Shown: positions 8,103-16,922 of the stretch, one piece after another | How positions within the stretch are numbered: the stretch's first letter is position 1 | Layout of the letters: every line of letters begins with the position of its first letter | DNA from: Clostridia bacterium | GTDB lineage: Bacteria; Bacillota; Clostridia; Christensenellales; Borkfalkiaceae | Length of the DNA: 49,231 bases | Assembly: GCA_017886575.1 (NCBI GenBank) | Contig: JAGHJP010000057.1 | Span: 1-49,231 of the forward strand | Direction: 5' to 3' | Translations under genes and position numbers: made by a program | Notes under the pieces: model-generated | Told to the model about the DNA's origin: nothing | What the model saw: only the letters and a program-made list of their open reading frames with translations | The model's database searches: none

Positions 8103-8685
8103 CTCTTTTTACCTCTTGCAACAGTTTTGCCGTCAATTCCAAAGGCAGCCCCACGATATTCGTATAACTGCCCGTATACCCCGCGACCACCGCGCCGTCC
8201 TGAATGCCGTACGCGCCCGCCTTGTCCATGGGCGAGCCCGTGGCGATATAGGCGGCGATCTCTTCGTCCGTCAGCGTGCGGAAAATCACTTCCGAACGCG
8301 CCGCACAAAGCCTTGCGCCCCTCTCCGTCATACAGCAAACGCCCGTGTATACCTCGTGCGTCCTGCCCGAGAGAAGGCGCAATATCCTTGCGGCGTCCTC
8401 CTCGTCCTTCGGTTTGCCGAGGATCGCGCCGTCCAAGCAGACAACGGTGTCCGCCCCGAGCACGACGAGCGGCTCGCCCGTTGTGGCCATGCCCGCATTG
8501 CGCGCGGTTTTGAATACGCTCTCCGCCTTGCGCAGCGCCAGGCGTTTGACGGCCTCGCCGGGCGGGACGCTCCTGCCGATCCTCTCGTCCGCGTCCGCAG
8601 AGCGGACGGCAAAGACGGGACAGATCTTTTGCAGAAGTTCGCGGCGGCGGGGAGAATTGCTTGCCAATATCACATACATACGCAT
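8053..8685 (-). CDS. maf: Maf-family nucleotide pyrophosphatase
   Basis: Maf proteins hydrolyse non-canonical or pyrimidine nucleoside triphosphates and are linked to septum formation in Bacillus. The family start LASNSPRRRELL is clear, as are the catalytic ADTVVCLDG and GKPKDEEDA blocks and the later GAYGIQDG. I start at ATG 8685 (MRMYVILAS; ATG 8679 is equally possible). The frame is open to 8724, but that start lies inside a hairpin and adds 13 residues unlike the family. The last 50 bases overlap the mreB-like gene, a tight pairing that recalls the maf-mreB neighbourhood of Bacillus. Confidence 0.93.
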   Translation of the reverse strand: MRMYVILASNSPRRRELLQKICPVFAVRSADADERIGRSVPPGEAVKRLALRKAESVFKTARNAGMATTGEPLVVLGADTVVCLDGAILGKPKDEEDAARILRLLSGRTHEVYTGVCCMTERGARLCAARSEVIFRTLTDEEIAAYIATGSPMDKAGAYGIQDGAVVAGYTGSYTNIVGLPLELTAKLLQEVKRDVENSHRSGHIDDQDL

Positions 8686-8695
8686 AAACAAAGAA

Positions 8696-8723
8696 TGCCA
8701 TTTCTCTTGCGGAAAAAATGGCA
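8696..8723 (-). terminator. Hairpin between ppx and maf, weak terminator
   Basis: An 8-bp perfect stem (8696-8703 with 8716-8723) with an A/T-rich loop lies just after the ppx stop and is followed on the minus strand by a broken T stretch. It may attenuate read-through into maf rather than stop it. Confidence 0.4.
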
Positions 8724-8743
8724 TTGCAGAATGGATTCCTCTC

Positions 8744-10258
8744 TCAAAGGATCTCGAGATTCTTTTTGAACACCCGCTTGAAGTCGGCGCCCGATTTCAT
8801 GGCGTCGCGGATCTCCAGCGAAGCGTCGCCCGTGACCTCGGTCTTCATGATGACCGAATCGCCCAAGAGGTCGCAGTTGATGCCCGTGACCAGCCCCGCC
8901 ATGCTCCTGTCCAAGCTCTCCGCGATGCGCAGGAGCATGCTCAGTTTGCGCACGGCGTCGAGATCTTCTTCGAGCACGATGTCCTTGTACTTCTGCCATT
9001 CGGCGGTGTTGATGTCCTCTTTGCGGTGCGCCGATGCCACAAACGCCGCCAGGACGATCTCGCGGTGGGTCGCGCCGTAGATGGTGGAATTCAGGATCAT
9101 GTACCCGCTGTGTTTCTGATGGTTATAGAACTTGATGCGCATCCCGCAATCGTGCAGGGAGGCGGCGATCTTCAAAATTTTGAGGTACTGCCGGGGGAAC
9201 TTGTGGAGTACCCGCAGCTGTTTGAAGAGTTGGATGCTCAGGTGCACGACGTGGGAAACGTGCGCCTCGTCGCAACCGTAGTACTTCACCAGCGTGTTCA
9301 GGGAGTACGTCAATGTGTCCGAAATGGGCTTCTCCACGGTCATGGGTACCGCCTGATTGAACATGATTCCCTCGCGCAGACCCGAGCCGCTGATGGTGAA
9401 AGTCTGCCGCTCGGTGTAGTCCACGAAGGACTTGATGATGGCGAGCGCGGCGGGCAGGATGTCCGCACGGTCGGGCGAAAGCCCGCGGATGCGCTTGCAC
9501 TTCTCCACGGAAAGCACCTTGATGAGGTCGTAAATGGTCGTGAAGTCCTCCACCGCGAGGTTAAAGTTGTGCACGTTGTCCAGAGGATACTTGCGCACCA
9601 TGCGGTTGATCTTGAAGAGGTTGCGGAAGGACCCGCCCACGCCGATCATCTGCACGTCCGGTTCGATCTCTTTGAGCCAGGGGATCTGCTTCAGCTGTTC
9701 GGTAAAGAACTCTTCGATCTTCGCCGCCGATTCCTCGGGCTTCATCCCCTCTTCGTAAAAGAGGTCGGTCAGCGTGACCGCGCCGACGGGGAGCACTTCA
9801 TAGTTCAGGATGTTGCGGCGATTGTAATGGACGATCTTGGTGCTGCCGCCGCCGATCTCCAGGATGATGCCGCGGGGAATGTCCATGGAGTTGATGACCC
9901 CGCGATAGACGAGCGTCGCCTCCTCTTCGGGGGAGAGCACGTTGATCTTGATGCCGCAGGTCGCCTGGATCTCGTCGAGGAAGGAGCGCTGGTTCTTTGC
10001 GCGGCGCACGGCGGCGGTGCCCACCGCGATGATGCGGGACACCTTGTGCGCGTCGCAAAGGCGCTTGAACATTTTGAGAGTCCTGATCGTTTCGGCGATG
10101 CGCTGGGGCTTCAGAAAACCGTCGCGGTCCATATCATGCCCGAGACGAACGCTCTCTTTGAGTTCGTCCGCCACCATAAAATAGCCGTCGGCGAACATGT
10201 TGACCACCACCAGCCTTGCCGAGTTGGAGCCTAGATCTACAATTCCAATTTTTTCCAA
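8744..10258 (-). CDS. ppx: Ppx/GppA-family exopolyphosphatase with C-terminal HD domain
   Basis: These enzymes remove terminal phosphate from polyphosphate or pppGpp. The N-terminal ASKHA fold shows VDLGSNSARLVV (7-18), GTAAVRRAKN, LEIGGGSTKI and the GVGGSFRNL segment. The C-terminal half contains an HD-like helical domain with SLHDCG and HRKED. At 504 residues this is the long Ppx/GppA form. The start is TTG at 10258, supported by GAGGTGA four bases upstream; no ATG fits. Substrate choice between polyphosphate and pppGpp is not readable from sequence. Driven by the promoter at 10379-10407 and followed by maf and the mreB-like gene. Confidence 0.93.
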   Translation of the reverse strand: MEKIGIVDLGSNSARLVVVNMFADGYFMVADELKESVRLGHDMDRDGFLKPQRIAETIRTLKMFKRLCDAHKVSRIIAVGTAAVRRAKNQRSFLDEIQATCGIKINVLSPEEEATLVYRGVINSMDIPRGIILEIGGGSTKIVHYNRRNILNYEVLPVGAVTLTDLFYEEGMKPEESAAKIEEFFTEQLKQIPWLKEIEPDVQMIGVGGSFRNLFKINRMVRKYPLDNVHNFNLAVEDFTTIYDLIKVLSVEKCKRIRGLSPDRADILPAALAIIKSFVDYTERQTFTISGSGLREGIMFNQAVPMTVEKPISDTLTYSLNTLVKYYGCDEAHVSHVVHLSIQLFKQLRVLHKFPRQYLKILKIAASLHDCGMRIKFYNHQKHSGYMILNSTIYGATHREIVLAAFVASAHRKEDINTAEWQKYKDIVLEEDLDAVRKLSMLLRIAESLDRSMAGLVTGINCDLLGDSVIMKTEVTGDASLEIRDAMKSGADFKRVFKKNLEIL

Positions 10259-10378
10259 AAAATCACCTCGTTTGGTTTATACCGCAAAATTTTTAGTCCT
10301 TACACAATTTCCCAACCTGAGCTTCGGCGTATTCCCGGACGGCTCCTCGTTTCCATCGGTATACGCTTTTTCCGCTCT

Positions 10379-10407
10379 ATATTATCACATCTTTTGCCTT
10401 TTGTCTA
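10379..10407 (-). promoter_or_regulatory. Sigma-A promoter of ppx
   Basis: On the minus strand TAGACA (10407-10402), a 17-base spacer and TAATAT (10384-10379), within a strongly AT-rich 255-base spacer (10259-10513). The start near 10372 leaves a leader of roughly 110 bases before the TTG. Confidence 0.75.
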
Positions 10408-10513
10408 TACTATTTTTGAAATTATTGCCAAAATTTTTACTTTTTTTCACGATTTTTTTCTCATTTTAACCGAAAAACATTGCATTTTTTGTGAAAAAAG
10501 TTTGCATTTTTTC

Positions 10514-11170
10514 TCATTCGGAAAAATTTTCACAGGCGGCGATGCGGCAGGCGGCGGAAAAATCTTCCGCGACGAAGTCTGCCCCCGCGCCTTCCAGCTC
10601 GCCCGGGGCGGCAAAGCCGCCGTATACCCCGACCGACAGAATGCCGTTCTTTTTGGCGCCGGCGACGTCGTGCAGGCGGTCGCCCACCATCGCCGTCTGT
10701 GTGCGCGGCGCGCCCAAAAGGCGCATCGCTTCGCGGATGATGTCCCCTTTGTCGTCGAAGGAATTATCCTCGCGGCTGCCGACGACGGCGGTGAAACGCC
10801 CCTCTATGCCCTGCCCGCGCAAAATGCGCTCGGCAAACCGCTGCGGCTTGGATGTGGCGACGCCGAGCACGTGCCCCTGCGCCTGCAAGCGCGCCAGGCT
10901 TTCGGCAACGCCCGGATAGAGAACGCACTCCCGCCAGCCCTTTTCGCCGTACCGTTCGCGGTAAAAGCGCACGCCGCGCAGCGCCTCCGCCTCGTCCCCG
11001 CCGCAAAAGGCACGGAAGGAATCGAGCAGGGGCGGGCCGATGCACGCGCGGAGCTTTGCCCGCGGCGGCGGCGCGGCGCCCATCCTGCGGAAGGCGTATT
11101 CGAAGCAATTGACGATGCCTTCGGACGAATCGGCCAGCGTGCCGTCCAAATCGAAGAGGATATATTTCAC
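10514..11170 (-). CDS. HAD-superfamily phosphatase (phosphoglycolate phosphatase-like)
   Basis: The 218-residue protein has HAD motif I FDLDGTLADS (nucleophile D7, acid/base D9), motif II in GVATSKPQ, a lysine in the SFDDKGD stretch and motif IV MVGDRLHDVAGA. The helical cap between motifs I and II resembles Gph/PpaX-like enzymes acting on small phosphorylated metabolites; the substrate is unknown. The only plausible start is GTG at 11170, with no ribosome-binding site. A perfect promoter places transcription start at or next to that GTG, so the mRNA is probably leaderless. Single gene, followed by an AT-rich spacer. Confidence 0.9.
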   Translation of the reverse strand: MKYILFDLDGTLADSSEGIVNCFEYAFRRMGAAPPPRAKLRACIGPPLLDSFRAFCGGDEAEALRGVRFYRERYGEKGWRECVLYPGVAESLARLQAQGHVLGVATSKPQRFAERILRGQGIEGRFTAVVGSREDNSFDDKGDIIREAMRLLGAPRTQTAMVGDRLHDVAGAKKNGILSVGVYGGFAAPGELEGAGADFVAEDFSAACRIAACENFSE

Positions 11171-11176
11171 GAAACT

Positions 11177-11205
11177 ATTTTATCACGGATCCCGCCTTTT
11201 GTCAA
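11177..11205 (-). promoter_or_regulatory. Consensus sigma-A promoter directly abutting the HAD gene
   Basis: On the minus strand TTGACA (11205-11200), a 17-base spacer and TAAAAT (11182-11177). Six bases separate the -10 box from the GTG at 11170, so the expected transcript begins at the start codon. Confidence 0.85.
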
Positions 11206-11444
11206 TAGCGTTATATAAAAAATATCCGCACTGTTTTTCGGCTTTGTCTGAAAAACGCTCCGTTTGCCCGAAAACCGGGCAAAAAAAGGGCGGAAAATTT
11301 CCGTAAGGCGATCCGCGGCGGCCCCCGCTTTGCGCCCGTCCGGCGGATTTTCTGCAGTCAAAAGGCGGCGGGTATGCGCGCAGAAGGGCTTTTTTCAAAA
11401 AATATTTTAACTTTTTCATCTTTTTATCACCCGAATTGCTTGCC
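11206..11444. other. Spacer without a gene
   Basis: Within the 393-base gap 11171-11563 I see the HAD promoter at one end and a -10 box for the lipoprotein gene at the other. Between them there is one perfect 8-bp hairpin with a five-base loop (11263-11283) and GC-rich sequence without conserved coding. The hairpin lacks a T tract on its 3' side in either direction, so I do not call it a terminator. Confidence 0.6.
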
Positions 11445-11450
11445 TATAAT
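11445..11450 (+). promoter_or_regulatory. Probable -10 box of the large lipoprotein gene
   Basis: Perfect TATAAT, with only a weak T-rich -35 region 16-18 bases upstream. The start near 11457 would give a leader of about 107 bases. An activator may be needed, or another promoter may exist in the following AT-rich stretch. Confidence 0.5.
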
Positions 11451-11563
11451 CGGTTTTTATATTAAAATATAAGAACGTGGTTTGCCTGCGGGCGCGTTAT
11501 TCTTTTGTTCCCGCGCGAAGGACAAGCCCGCTTTCAAATAAAAAATCTTTTGAAGGTAGTGAT

Positions 11564-14500
11564 ATGACAGCATTTTTCAGCAAACACAAGAGAAGCAGAT
11601 CTGTCCTCGTCGCGGCGGCGGCGTTGCTGTTGTGCCTGTGCATGTGCTTTGTGACGGCATGTACGGACGACACGAGCAGCAACACCAACCAGTCGACCGT
11701 CAAGACGGACACGAACGACATCGCCAACGGTGATTTCGAATACTACACCGACGACGATCGGCTGGAACTCGTCATCGAGCCGGACAGCTGGTCGCAGAGC
11801 AACGGCGAGGACGCCCTGGGCAATTCCGCCTCCGCTTCCGTCCGCGCGTCGGGCATCGTGGACACCCAAAGCGGGCTCTGGAACGATTTGACGGCGGCCA
11901 AAGACGAGAGCGAAAGCTGGGCGCAGCGCAGCGGCGAAAGCATCAATTCCTGGATGAACCGCGTGAAGAACGCCTGGGACGGCCTCTCCACCTACGACCG
12001 CCTGCACTTCTATGAAGCGCTGGAAGACGCCATGAACGAGTACAATGACGCGAACGACGACAATTTGACACTGTCCGACTTCGACCTGTACAGCGATTAC
12101 ACCTATGAGATCACGGCGGACGACATTCCCGAATGCGAAAATCCCGGCACCCATGCGGGCGTGCTGGACAAGGACGACGACGAGACGGGCGTGCTGATGA
12201 TCCACAACTACCGCACGGACGGCAACGGCACGGCGCAGCGGTACACCTCCGCCACCACCGTCACCCTCGAGGCGGGCACTTCCGCCAAACTGTCCGTATG
12301 GGTCAAGACCGCCGACCTCACCTATGCCGACGGCACCCCCGTGAACGGCAGGCGGGGCGCGTACATCGGCGTCACCCACACCGTGGGCGGGCAGACCCTC
12401 GACCAGATGCAGATCACGAACATCGACACCTCTGCCGAAGCGGACAACGAAACCAACGGCTGGGTGCAGTATACCGTCTACATCAAGGCGTGCTCGTACG
12501 CTTCCAGCACCTTCACCCTCGTGCTTGGGCTGGGACAGGGGTCTTCGACCTACTCCGCCGACTATGTGGCGGGCTACGCCTTCTTCGACGACGTGGAGCT
12601 GGACATCATCTCCAACGGCGAATATGATACGGATACGGAAGACGTTCCCTCCTGCGACATGCGCTCTTCAGCAGCCGAAAAGGTGTTCAGGACGGACACC
12701 GCTCCCTATGCGGACGACACCGTGTTCGCGCTCGACCTGGACGGCGCGCTGACCCCCGCAACGGACGATTACGCGAATGATACGACCGTTTCCGTCGGCC
12801 TGACCACGACCACGGTGAACGGAGTCGATTACACCACTTCCAACTATCGCGGGCTGAACATCCCGACAACGGGCGACCTGACGGGCATCTATTCCTGGAA
12901 CGACCTGGATACACTGAAAGCTTCCAACGACTATCTCTCTTCCGTCTGGGAGGACGATTTCTCCGGATACAAATTTAACAAAGAGCAGGACATCATCTTC
13001 CTTCTGAGCGCGCACGGCGCGGCGTACACCGCCAAGATGGACGCGACGGGCAGCCTGTTTACACTGCCCGCGGAGGAGAACGGCGACACGACCCCCTACA
13101 TGATGATCTCTTTCTGGGTCAAGACCTCGGACACCACGGGCTACACGGGCGCAACGGTCAACCTGTACGACGAAACGACCGCCACGGCGCTCGGCCCCTA
13201 TAACACGACCAGCATTTCCACCGTCGACCTCGACGATGAAGAGGACATCTACGACGGCTGGGTGCAGTGCTTCTTCTTCGTGAGCAACGAAACGCTGACC
13301 GACAAGAGTTTCCGCCTGGAATTCTCGTACGGCCCCACGACCATCACGGGCACGACGAAGTCGAGTTATTCGGAAGGCTATACGGCGTTCACGGGCTTTG
13401 AGTTCTTCTACATGACCGAGGACGAGTTCAATGATTACGCCGGTTCCGCTTCGCAGAGCACGAGCGTTTCCCTGGTCGGCAGGGATGCAAACGGCGCGGG
13501 CTTTGACGACGTGAGCACGACCGACGAAGAGAAGATCGAAACGAACCTTGCCAACCCCTCCGAGTACACGGGCGTGAACGGCGGCAGCATCTGGGTGAGC
13601 GACGCTCCGGAGAGCGCCGACCCCGACGCGGCGATCAACCAAACCAATCAAAACGCGAACGCGGGACTTCTGAACCGCAACTATGTGGGCGGATACAGTG
13701 CGGAAGCGCTGGCAAACCCCGACGAATACGAATGGCTGTACAACCTGCTGAACGCGGCGGGGCTGAACGTCACCGACGCGCTCAATAACCTGACCTGGTG
13801 GAACGAGATATTCGGCACCTCGACACAGCCCCTGCTCATCTCTAACGCGGTCGCGGGGTCCTACGGCTACATCGGCAATACCGCCAACCTGAGTTCGAAC
13901 GGCTACTCCACCATCTCCCTCCGCGTGATGGTGAGCGAAAACGCGAAGGCATATATCTATCTCATCGACACCTCCGACCTGTTCAAGGGCTACGGCTCCA
14001 CGGCGAACGTGACGGCGGCGAACGTGACCTACTGGTATGACGACGACGGCAACATCTGCCTGTCCGACCCGACGGAACCGGGCTTCAACGCCCTGCGCGG
14101 CACGGCGTTCTACCGCGCCGACAACGGGCTGTACCGCAACAACCTGGACGGCAACGACACGAGCTATTACGCCAACCTGGCGAACTACGAGAAGGACGAC
14201 GACGGCAACCTGATCGTCAGACGCAACACGGACGATTCCATCGAAGTCACCTACGACTACGCGGACGGCTACACCGACGACGGCATCGCCTTCTACTACA
14301 ACGCGGAAGATCAGAAATATTACGCCTATCACGACCCCGCGACGGACGAGTACTCCACCGAGGTCAAGGACCTGAGCGAGGCGACCGTCAACGGGCAGAA
14401 CTTCACGGCCGAATACGCGCGCTACATCTCCGAGAGCTATCTCGAAACGCTGGGCGTTCCGGCAACAGAACTCGGCGAAAACGTGACCCTGACCAACACG

Positions 14501-15376
14501 GCGGACAGCGAAGCGTGCATCGAAGTGGACGGGACGCAGCCGGGCGTTGCGAACCGCTGGGTGACGGTCAGCTTCTACGTCCGCACGGGCGGCGACACCT
14601 TCCCCTACCGTCTCGAAGTGTTCTCCGGTTCGCGCGACGGCAGCGAAGAGAACGAAGCGGGTACTTTCGTGGCGTTCGACACGGTCAGCTCCCCCGCTCT
14701 GAGCGACAACTATGACGGGTTGCTTTCCGAAGCCATCGACGAGATGACGGACGAGGGCGGCTACACCGATTCCCGCCTGGACGCGACGGTATACCTGGAA
14801 GAGGACGAGAACGGCAGGCTGGTGTACGCGAGCGGCGAAAATGAGGGTGCGCTGTACGAGAACGCGCAGTATTACGCCTACACCTTCTACGACGACCCCA
14901 TGTTCCAGCGGTACGATCAGACCTTGGACGAGAACGGCTACGGCGACCCGTACGACGGGTACGTGCAGTCCGACAACGCCGAGGAACTGACCTTCCTCTA
15001 CTACGAAACGACGGTCGCGGACGAACTGAATTACAGCATGTTCCTCAACTACAACGCCGTTCACCAGACGGTGGAAGCGGACGAAGGGCTGGATACGGGG
15101 GACGAAACGACCACCGACAACTGGTGGGAAGACCCCGACTTCTGGCTGATGCTCTCCTCCATCATCCTGGCGGCAGTGCTCATCGTGGTGCTCATCATCA
15201 TGCTGGTCGTCAAGCTGGTCGGCAGAGTGAGCCGCAGGGCGCCCGTGCAGAACAACCGCTACAACGCCAAGAGGATGCGCTATATCCGCAAGCTGAACCT
15301 GCAGACCGAAGAGGACGAGGACGGCGCGGACGAGGGCAAGAAGGACGGCGACGCGGACGATCCCTACAACGACTGA
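11564..15376 (+). CDS. Very large lipoprotein with C-terminal membrane anchor, function unknown
   Basis: The 1270-residue product begins with a basic n-region, a hydrophobic core and a lipobox VTAC (Cys33), so it should be exported and lipid-anchored. Near the end (about 1193-1220) is a second hydrophobic segment followed by a 50-residue tail, first basic then very acidic. The exported part is rich in Asp, Asn, Thr and Tyr. It contains at least three beta-rich modules (about 210-346, 476-616, 757-1020) sharing the pattern of an xFWVKT-like strand, a GWVQ motif and a GYxxFxxxEL ending. These resemble carbohydrate-binding jelly-roll domains, but no catalytic domain is visible. The ATG at 11564 follows AAGGT; the frame upstream to 11477 is not protein-like. 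A strong terminator follows. Confidence 0.88.
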   Translation: MTAFFSKHKRSRSVLVAAAALLLCLCMCFVTACTDDTSSNTNQSTVKTDTNDIANGDFEYYTDDDRLELVIEPDSWSQSNGEDALGNSASASVRASGIVDTQSGLWNDLTAAKDESESWAQRSGESINSWMNRVKNAWDGLSTYDRLHFYEALEDAMNEYNDANDDNLTLSDFDLYSDYTYEITADDIPECENPGTHAGVLDKDDDETGVLMIHNYRTDGNGTAQRYTSATTVTLEAGTSAKLSVWVKTADLTYADGTPVNGRRGAYIGVTHTVGGQTLDQMQITNIDTSAEADNETNGWVQYTVYIKACSYASSTFTLVLGLGQGSSTYSADYVAGYAFFDDVELDIISNGEYDTDTEDVPSCDMRSSAAEKVFRTDTAPYADDTVFALDLDGALTPATDDYANDTTVSVGLTTTTVNGVDYTTSNYRGLNIPTTGDLTGIYSWNDLDTLKASNDYLSSVWEDDFSGYKFNKEQDIIFLLSAHGAAYTAKMDATGSLFTLPAEENGDTTPYMMISFWVKTSDTTGYTGATVNLYDETTATALGPYNTTSISTVDLDDEEDIYDGWVQCFFFVSNETLTDKSFRLEFSYGPTTITGTTKSSYSEGYTAFTGFEFFYMTEDEFNDYAGSASQSTSVSLVGRDANGAGFDDVSTTDEEKIETNLANPSEYTGVNGGSIWVSDAPESADPDAAINQTNQNANAGLLNRNYVGGYSAEALANPDEYEWLYNLLNAAGLNVTDALNNLTWWNEIFGTSTQPLLISNAVAGSYGYIGNTANLSSNGYSTISLRVMVSENAKAYIYLIDTSDLFKGYGSTANVTAANVTYWYDDDGNICLSDPTEPGFNALRGTAFYRADNGLYRNNLDGNDTSYYANLANYEKDDDGNLIVRRNTDDSIEVTYDYADGYTDDGIAFYYNAEDQKYYAYHDPATDEYSTEVKDLSEATVNGQNFTAEYARYISESYLETLGVPATELGENVTLTNTADSEACIEVDGTQPGVANRWVTVSFYVRTGGDTFPYRLEVFSGSRDGSEENEAGTFVAFDTVSSPALSDNYDGLLSEAIDEMTDEGGYTDSRLDATVYLEEDENGRLVYASGENEGALYENAQYYAYTFYDDPMFQRYDQTLDENGYGDPYDGYVQSDNAEELTFLYYETTVADELNYSMFLNYNAVHQTVEADEGLDTGDETTTDNWWEDPDFWLMLSSIILAAVLIVVLIIMLVVKLVGRVSRRAPVQNNRYNAKRMRYIRKLNLQTEEDEDGADEGKKDGDADDPYND

Positions 15377-15402
15377 TACGCGGACCGCGGTCCGACAACG
15401 GA

Positions 15403-15441
15403 ATATCCCCCGCAAGGGTTTCCTTGCGGGGGATATTTTTT
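15403..15441 (+). terminator. Terminator of the large lipoprotein gene
   Basis: Perfect 15-bp stem (15403-15417 with 15422-15436), four-base loop, and a T tract to 15441. Confidence 0.93.
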
Positions 15442-15494
15442 ACGGAACCATGTTTTACAGGCCTTGACTTTTCGGAAACAAATTCCGCGACGGG

Positions 15495-15531
15495 AAAACG
15501 CGACCCGCGCCGACGGTCGGCGCGGGTCGCG
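15495..15531. terminator. Second, bidirectional terminator hairpin
   Basis: A 14-bp or longer perfect GC stem (15499-15531) is flanked by AAAA on the left (TTTT on the minus strand, for the rsmF-like gene) and by a T-rich stretch (15537-15542) on the right. Confidence 0.8.
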
Positions 15532-15608
15532 GTCTGCTTTTTCCTGTTACAATTATAAACAAACGGGCGCGCCGCGCAAAGCTCTTGCACCGTTCCGCGC
15601 CTTTTTTG

Positions 15609-16922
15609 TCACTTTACGAGGCGGAGCCCCTTGGGGTAGTGGTTTTTGACCACGCCGCCCGACGCCTTGCCCCAGCCCAGGGGGTACCCCTCGACGAGCA
15701 CGCCGCACCAGCCCTTGCCGCCGCCCGGCAGCGTTTCGCCGCGCAGATAGCGTTCGGCTTCCGCCGCCGTCAGGCAAACGGTACGAGCAAAGTCCTCCGC
15801 TTTGAGGCTCATGGCGAGGGCATGGGCGGGCTCGAACCGTCCCTTGCGGTATTCTCCCGCGCGCACGCCCGCGCGCAATACGGGCAGGCCCTTGACGGAA
15901 AACATGTTTTGCGGCAGCAAATAGAGAACGTCGCCCGCGCAAAAGAGCGTGCCCGCGGGCACGCGGCGCAAGTTTTCGGCGCAGAAAGCTTCGAACGCAG
16001 CGCGGGCGGGCGCGGGCGCTCCGCCGCGCTGCAAGGGGAGAAAAGCGCCCCTCTCCGGCCCTTCCGCCGCCCGTTCCGAAACGGCGTAATAGTGCCCCTC
16101 GCCCTCCGCCTCGTGCGGATAAATTTTCCGTTCCCGCAGCAGAGAAAAGGCGGGATGTTCAGACAAAAAGCGCTCGATCTGCCCCTCGTCCTCGGCGGGC
16201 GCGAAGGTGCAGGTCGAATAGACGAGCCGTCCGCCGGGGCGGAGCATGCCCGCAGCAAAGCCCAGAATGGCGCGCTGCCGTTCGGCGCAGAACGAAACGT
16301 TTGCCTCGCTCCAATTGGCGACCGCCTCGCGGGCGTTTTTGCGGAACATGCCCTCGCCCGAGCAGGGCGCGTCCACGAGGATCTTGTCGAAATACGCGGG
16401 AAAGACGGCCGCGAGGCGATCGGGCGAGGCGTTAAGGACGACGGCGTTTCTGACGCCCAGCCGCTCGACGTTCTGCACGAGGATGCGGGCGCGGGCGGGG
16501 TCCGTTTCGTTGCAGACCAGTATCCCTTCGCCCCGCATGGCCTGCGCGAGTTGGGTGGATTTGCCGCCGGGAGCGGCGCAGAGATCCAGAACGCGCTCGC
16601 CGGGCCTTGCTGCCAGCTGCGGCGCGGCGGACATGGCGGACGGCTCCTGCGAATAGTACAGCCCCGCGAAGTGGAAGGAGTGCCGCCCCGCCTTTTCCGC
16701 GGCAACGTAAAACCCGTTCTCTTCCCAGGGAACGGGCCGCAAGGCGAAGGAAGAAATTTTTTCAAACTCCTCCCGATCGATCTTTAAGGTGTTGACCCGA
16801 ATGCCGCGGCAGACGGGGCGGGCATAACTCTGCAAAAACGCCTCGTACCCCTCCGCCCCCAATTCCGCACGCATGCGCGCGAGAAATGCAGAGGGAAGCG
16901 CGGGCATGCCCCCGCCGTTCAT
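15609..16922 (-). CDS. rsmF: RsmF/RsmB-family rRNA (cytosine-5) methyltransferase
   Basis: Members of the NOL1/NOP2/Sun family methylate C5 of cytosines in 16S rRNA using S-adenosylmethionine. The 437-residue protein has the SAM-binding block DLCAAPGGKSTQLA, the DAPCSGEGMF motif and the STCTFAP motif with the two active-site cysteines. The C-terminal RNA-binding part ends in a GWGKASGG-like stretch typical of RsmF-like proteins. I start at ATG 16922: GGAGG lies seven bases upstream, and the ATG overlaps the stop of the exonuclease gene (ATGA). The frame's extension to 17168 is only read-through into that gene. The exact target cytosine is not known. Confidence 0.92.
   Translation of the reverse strand: MNGGGMPALPSAFLARMRAELGAEGYEAFLQSYARPVCRGIRVNTLKIDREEFEKISSFALRPVPWEENGFYVAAEKAGRHSFHFAGLYYSQEPSAMSAAPQLAARPGERVLDLCAAPGGKSTQLAQAMRGEGILVCNETDPARARILVQNVERLGVRNAVVLNASPDRLAAVFPAYFDKILVDAPCSGEGMFRKNAREAVANWSEANVSFCAERQRAILGFAAGMLRPGGRLVYSTCTFAPAEDEGQIERFLSEHPAFSLLRERKIYPHEAEGEGHYYAVSERAAEGPERGAFLPLQRGGAPAPARAAFEAFCAENLRRVPAGTLFCAGDVLYLLPQNMFSVKGLPVLRAGVRAGEYRKGRFEPAHALAMSLKAEDFARTVCLTAAEAERYLRGETLPGGGKGWCGVLVEGYPLGWGKASGGVVKNHYPKGLRLVK

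Noticed and set aside
8686-8724. Longer maf start at 8724
   Set aside because: It would begin inside a hairpin and add 13 residues with no family counterpart; ATG 8685 or 8679 matches Maf proteins.
11263-11283. Hairpin as a terminator upstream of the large lipoprotein gene
   Set aside because: The stem is perfect, but the side where T residues would be needed carries A residues on the plus strand and no T tract on the minus strand.
12668-15415. 915-codon minus-strand frame opposite the large lipoprotein
   Set aside because: The plus-strand protein has a lipobox, membrane anchor, ribosome site and terminator; the reverse frame is Val/Arg-rich with no such signals.
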